From the NCBI GenBank assembly GCA_900766745.1, contig CAAFWR010000114.1, positions 1 to 8,129 on the forward strand: 8,129 nt of DNA. Direction: 5' to 3'. This DNA comes from Methanobacteriaceae archaeon. GTDB taxonomy: Archaea > Methanobacteriota > Methanobacteria > Methanobacteriales > Methanobacteriaceae. A model generated the notes under the pieces. It had not been told where the DNA came from and did not search any database. It was given only the letters and a program-made list of their open reading frames with translations. The position numbers and the translations under genes were made by a program. Each line of letters begins with the position of its first letter. Positions within the stretch are counted from its first letter, which is position 1. Shown piece after piece: positions 5,629 through 8,129 of the stretch.

Positions 5629-6630
5629 ATGTTTATCGGAATGGATCATGGAACTACAGGCATATCATTTTGCATAATGTCTAACGATGGTGAAGTTTTA
5701 GATGTTTTCAAAATTGGTAGGGAAGAGAGTAAACAAGGAAAAGTCTCTGCTGTAGAAGAACTATCTAAAAGAGTAGACTTAAATGATGTTGACTTAATGG
5801 CTATTACTTATGCTATGGGTGACGGTATAAACAAGATTCTTCCAATAGATAAGGTTGAAGATAGAGGAATTCTTTCAATCAATGGTGCAGGTAAGGTTAC
5901 AGGTGGGGGAACATCTGTTTTTTCAGAAATCGAAGCAACTGACATGCCTATAATTATGATTCCAGGTCTTCATAAGGATTCTGATTCTCTTGATGAAATG
6001 TTTAGAGCAGCTTATTCTCACCAGGCAAGTCCAGAAAAAGTCAGCATATGTTACAATGCTTATATGACAACCGGTTGGAAAAATATGATTGTAGCAGATC
6101 TTAGTTCTAATAGTGTTGATATTTTACTTGAAGATGGTAAGATTAGGGGAGCTATGGATGCATGTGTTGGTGCTATGGGTATTGTTCACGGGCCATTGGA
6201 TTTAGAAATGATTCGTGATGTTGATGAGAATAAAAGAAGTGCAAATGACTGTTTTTCACATGCAGGTGCTGTTAAAATAGCTGGAATTACTGGTAAAGTA
6301 GCTAATATGCGTGAAGAACTTTACAAAAGATATGAGAATGGTGATGAAAAAGCAATTTTAGCTATTAATACATTGATAATGACTGTAGCTATGGAGATTG
6401 CAGGTTTAATAGCTATTTCAAAAAATGATATTGATGGCATTGTTCTTACAGGTTCTTTAGGGTCAACCAAAGAACCATTTAACTTTGAAAAAGAACTCAA
6501 TAGCTATTTAAAAAATAGATATCCTATAAAAATTATTTCTAAAGAATCTGGAGCTATTGGTGCTGCACAAATCGCTTTAGATGTTTATAATGGTAAAAAA
6601 AGTATTTTAGGAATTCCTGTTGAATTTTAG
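5629..6630 (+). CDS. Methanogenesis marker protein 12 (UPF0285 family), ASKHA-fold
   Basis: A 333-residue protein that I recognise as methanogenesis marker 12, a family found in methanogens with a sugar-kinase/actin-like (ASKHA) fold and no firmly established function known to me. The N-terminal phosphate-binding loop is FIGMDHGTTGISF (2-14, with D6 and the GTTG turn). INGAGKVTGGGTSVF follows at about 87-100. A second nucleotide-fold segment, IVADLSSNSVDILLEDGKIRG, lies near 161-180, and the C-terminal lobe carries GIVLTGSLGS and ESGAIGAAQIALDVY. These loops imply ATP or phosphate binding, but a substrate cannot be read from sequence. The ATG at 5629 is needed to keep the first beta strand before DHGTTG; there is no ribosome binding site, so initiation looks leaderless. 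Its TAG overlaps the stop of the convergent Sm-like gene by 4 bp. Confidence 0.85.
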   Translation: MFIGMDHGTTGISFCIMSNDGEVLDVFKIGREESKQGKVSAVEELSKRVDLNDVDLMAITYAMGDGINKILPIDKVEDRGILSINGAGKVTGGGTSVFSEIEATDMPIIMIPGLHKDSDSLDEMFRAAYSHQASPEKVSICYNAYMTTGWKNMIVADLSSNSVDILLEDGKIRGAMDACVGAMGIVHGPLDLEMIRDVDENKRSANDCFSHAGAVKIAGITGKVANMREELYKRYENGDEKAILAINTLIMTVAMEIAGLIAISKNDIDGIVLTGSLGSTKEPFNFEKELNSYLKNRYPIKIISKESGAIGAAQIALDVYNGKKSILGIPVEF

Positions 6631-6833
6631 TCTTCTTCTAGGACTATGTAATTCACTTCTCCACCTTTTAAACTTTGAATTTTTCCGTCTTGTTCTTCAA
6701 TGATAGAATTTAAGTAGTTGTCAATTGCAATAAGTGTTCCTATAACTTCCACATCATTTCTAAGCCCTACTAAAACTTTTTTTCCTTTAAAAGCTAAAAA
6801 TTGTTCGTTTACTTCAAATTCTCTGTTCTCCAT
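6627..6833 (-). CDS. Sm-like (LSm) archaeal RNA-binding protein
   Basis: Small Sm-fold protein of 68 residues; archaeal members assemble into six- or seven-membered rings that bind U-rich RNA. The Sm1 motif spans GKKVLVGLRNDVEVIGTLIA and then IDNYLNSIIE, with D38 and N42 as in the usual D-x-(H/Y)-x-N loop. After a short linker (EEQDGKIQS) the Sm2 motif is LKGGEVNYI at 55-63, where K56-G57 replaces the common R-G pair. RNA binding is therefore likely but may differ in detail. The start is the ATG at 6833: AAGGTT at 6841-6846 lies 7 nt upstream of it. A TTG at 6840-6842 would add three residues but overlaps that site and is rejected. The gene is convergent with the marker 12 gene, with a 4-bp overlap, and divergent from the 48-residue gene at 6952. 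Confidence 0.85.
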   Translation of the reverse strand: MENREFEVNEQFLAFKGKKVLVGLRNDVEVIGTLIAIDNYLNSIIEEQDGKIQSLKGGEVNYIVLEED

Positions 6834-6840
6834 TGTCTTC

Positions 6841-6846
6841 AACCTT
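6841..6846 (-). promoter_or_regulatory. Ribosome binding site of the Sm-like gene
   Basis: On the minus strand AAGGTT precedes the ATG at 6833 by 7 nt. It decides between this ATG and the overlapping upstream TTG. Confidence 0.65.
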
Positions 6847-6939
6847 AAAACTATTTATTACTTTAACTTTTAATTTTTATTATTTATATAATTTTTATTA
6901 GTATAATTAAATAATAGTTATTACAAAAATAATATAAAC
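6847..6939. promoter_or_regulatory. Divergent promoter region between the Sm-like gene and the 48-residue gene
   Basis: This very AT-rich spacer holds TTTATATAA at 6883-6891, readable as a TATA box on the plus strand; on the minus strand it reads TTATATAAATAATAA. The plus-strand gene would start transcription near 6913 and the Sm-like gene near 6860. Further weak boxes occur around 6902-6909. No separate operator is recognised. Confidence 0.35.
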
Positions 6940-6945
6940 GAGGTG
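6940..6945 (+). promoter_or_regulatory. Ribosome binding site of the 48-residue gene
   Basis: GAGGTG is an excellent match to the archaeal Shine-Dalgarno sequence, 6 nt before the ATG at 6952. It is the main reason to call this short frame a real gene. Confidence 0.75.
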
Positions 6946-6951
6946 TTTAAC

Positions 6952-7098
6952 ATGGCTATCAATCAACTAGAAAGTAATTTAGAAGCTATTACAAGAACTA
7001 TAGCGCACTTGGAAAGAGAAGGTAATGCTGACGAAAAAGAGTTAATGGAATTAAAAAAAGAAAGAGATAAAATATTAGAGGATTTAAAGATTATCTAA
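6952..7098 (+). CDS. Small helical (coiled-coil) protein of 48 residues, unknown function
   Basis: A short gene beginning MAINQLESNLEAITRTI and ending in a lysine-rich helix (ELMELKKERDKILEDLKII). It has a strong ribosome binding site and a clean ATG and TAA. Nearly all residues are helix-forming. A GNAD turn at 24-27 splits two amphipathic helices whose leucines and isoleucines fall at heptad-like spacing, so a helical hairpin or dimeric coiled coil is likely. There are no cysteines, no signal peptide and no membrane segment, so it should be cytoplasmic. I do not recognise the family. Its TAA overlaps the surE stop by 4 bp on the opposite strand, and it is divergent from the Sm-like gene. 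A run of seven T at 7110-7116, inside the 3' end of surE, may end its transcript. Confidence 0.7.
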   Translation: MAINQLESNLEAITRTIAHLEREGNADEKELMELKKERDKILEDLKII

Positions 7099-7874
7099 TC
7101 TTTTAACCATTTTTTTGTAACATCTATGTCTCCTGTCTGATCTATTTTTATTGGTGTTACTGTAGCTTTGTGTTCATTTATTAATGTATTTCCATCGGTT
7201 CCTTTTTCTGGAAATTCGCATAATTCTCCACCTATCCAGTAATATGGTTTTCCACGTGGATCTAGACGAGTTTGAATTAGGGGAGTGTACATTCTCTCTC
7301 CAAGACTGACAACTTCAAATTCATCGCTAACAGGATTATCTGGTATGTTTAAATTTAATAAATCGCAACCTTCAGGCATTCCTTTTTTTAACACATGTTT
7401 TGCAAGCTTTCTAAGCATTTTTTGAGCAAATGCAAAATCGACTTCCACACTTCCGTTTTCAAATTTAATATCGTCACGTGTTACTGATTGTGAGACAGCT
7501 ATTGTAGGTATTTTAAAACTTGCTGCTTCAAGAGCTGCACCTATGGTTCCTGATGTTGTAAGTTCTGCTTTTCCAATGTTAAATCCAGTATTTATTCCAG
7601 ATATCATTATGTCTGGTTTTTCATCCATTATTTCAAACAATCCCATTGTTACAGCATCTGTTGGTGTTCCTGTAACTGCATATCCTGGACTTCCATCTTT
7701 TAATGTTGTTTTATTTATTCTAAGTGGTTCAAAAAGTGTTAGTGCATGGCCAATACCGCTTTGTTGTATTTCCGGTGCTACAACCACTGTATTGCATAAA
7801 TCTTCTATTGATTGTTTTGCAGCAAGAATTCCTGTTGCATTTATTCCATCATCATTACTGATTAAAGCTTTCAT
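7095..7874 (-). CDS. surE: 5'-nucleotidase SurE
   Basis: Metal-dependent phosphatase acting on nucleoside 5'- and 3'-monophosphates, cytoplasmic. With the ATG at 7874 the protein has 259 residues, the family length. It starts MKALISNDDGINATGI, where D8 and D9 are the invariant metal ligands. S39 in QQSGIGHALT and N95 in MISGINTGFNIG complete the metal site. The YAVTGTPTDAV segment (65-75) and DLLNLNIPD (about 180) are also typical. The frame extends upstream to a TTG at 7922, adding a hydrophobic stretch (LLIIIHIIT) that could be mistaken for a signal peptide; the true family N-terminus begins at MKALISNDD. No Shine-Dalgarno sequence precedes this ATG, but a TATA-like element lies at a distance expected for a leaderless transcript. 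It is convergent with the 48-residue gene and divergent from the gene starting at 8043. Confidence 0.94.
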   Translation of the reverse strand: MKALISNDDGINATGILAAKQSIEDLCNTVVVAPEIQQSGIGHALTLFEPLRINKTTLKDGSPGYAVTGTPTDAVTMGLFEIMDEKPDIMISGINTGFNIGKAELTTSGTIGAALEAASFKIPTIAVSQSVTRDDIKFENGSVEVDFAFAQKMLRKLAKHVLKKGMPEGCDLLNLNIPDNPVSDEFEVVSLGERMYTPLIQTRLDPRGKPYYWIGGELCEFPEKGTDGNTLINEHKATVTPIKIDQTGDIDVTKKWLKD

Positions 7875-7896
7875 AGTAATAATATGGATAATTATC

Positions 7897-7904
7897 AATA
7901 AAGT
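7897..7904 (-). promoter_or_regulatory. Probable surE TATA box
   Basis: ACTTTATT on the minus strand is centred about 26 bp from the ATG at 7874, the distance expected for a leaderless archaeal transcript. This agrees with the absence of a ribosome binding site. Confidence 0.4.
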
Positions 7905-7994
7905 ATTTTGTGTGGCTGTCAATTGGTTTTGCTCTTTTAATTCTTTATTCTGTGGAAAATATCAAGATTTAACAAAAAACTTTAATACTAACTA

Positions 7995-8037
7995 TTTTTA
8001 AATATTTAAATGGAACAAGTTTATTTTTAAAAAGGTG
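7995..8037 (+). promoter_or_regulatory. Promoter and ribosome binding site of the right-edge gene
   Basis: An AT-only stretch, TTTTTAAATATTTAAA at 7995-8010, can serve as TATA box with transcription starting near 8030. AAAGGTG at 8031-8037 is a good Shine-Dalgarno match 5 nt before the TTG at 8043, which supports TTG initiation. Confidence 0.5.
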
Positions 8038-8042
8038 TAATT

Positions 8043-8129
8043 TTGGAAAAATCACAACTAATTAATTTTATAGCTAAAGTAATGGAGGATTCTGGGTTTA
8101 AAGTTTATAAAAATTTTAAAACTTCCCAG
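8043..8129 (+). CDS. N-terminal 29 residues of an unrecognised protein, cut by window edge
   Basis: The frame starts at TTG 8043, 5 nt after AAAGGTG, and reads MEKSQLINFIAKVMEDSGFK, then VYKNFKTSQ, to the last base of the window. The next in-frame ATG (codon 14) lies inside the first helix and has no ribosome binding site, so the TTG is preferred. The pattern is an amphipathic helix followed by a G-F-K-V-Y strand. That pattern occurs at the beginning of restriction-endonuclease-like (PD-(D/E)XK) domains, but it is far too short to claim the family and no catalytic residue is visible. The gene is divergent from surE across a 168-nt gap. I am confident that it is a real gene but do not know its product. 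Confidence 0.65.
   Translation, partial: MEKSQLINFIAKVMEDSGFKVYKNFKTSQ

Noticed and set aside
7875..7922. Hydrophobic N-terminal extension of SurE resembling a signal peptide
   Set aside because: It starts at a TTG upstream of the likely TATA box, and the SurE family begins at the MKALISNDDG position, so the extension is untranslated DNA.
7543..8001. 152-codon plus-strand open frame
   Set aside because: It lies antisense to surE over most of its length, has no ribosome binding site, and its product is low-complexity and hydrophobic; surE carries all the family motifs on the other strand.

Overview
The window looks like chromosome of an AT-rich hydrogenotrophic methanogen of the Methanobacteriales, most likely Methanobrevibacter or a close gut or rumen relative. 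The basis is threefold: a methanogenesis marker protein 12 (UPF0285-type) gene, an archaeal Sm-like protein with archaeal-style promoters and T-tract terminators, and remnants of Asn/Gly-rich adhesin-like proteins of the kind abundant in Methanobrevibacter. The genus is an inference; the order is well supported.

Layout. Positions 1-566 hold no intact gene. They contain the edge of a broken adhesin-like gene on the minus strand (1-115) and a further open, protein-like minus-strand stretch (246-506) that I cannot name. Positions 567-4471 form the branched-chain amino acid locus on the plus strand: ilvB and ilvN (acetohydroxyacid synthase large and small subunits), a beta-class carbonic anhydrase gene, then ilvC (ketol-acid reductoisomerase). 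The first three genes are separated by only 9 and 12 nt and use near-identical Shine-Dalgarno leaders. ilvC follows after 197 nt with its own promoter-like elements and ribosome binding site. Positions 4677-5486 hold a second adhesin-like remnant, on the plus strand and lacking a start codon, with a visible switch in codon use and a 41-bp internal repeat.

From 5629 onward is a compact housekeeping block of alternating strands: methanogenesis marker 12 (+), an Sm-like RNA-binding protein (-), a 48-residue helical protein (+), surE (-), and the start of an unrecognised gene (+) cut by the window edge. The two convergent pairs in this block each overlap by exactly 4 bp through their stop codons, and the two divergent pairs share short promoter regions.

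Functionally, IlvB/IlvN condense pyruvate (releasing CO2) to acetolactate or acetohydroxybutyrate, and IlvC reduces and isomerises the product on the way to valine, isoleucine and leucine. The carbonic anhydrase interconverts CO2 and bicarbonate, which may link it to CO2 handling around this pathway; that link is inferred from position only. I see no CRISPR array, tRNA, rRNA, transposase or integrase. The less ordinary parts are the adhesin remnants on both sides of the ilv locus, the unassigned fragment at 246-506, the carbonic anhydrase in the ilv operon, and the small gene with stop-codon overlaps at 6627-7098.
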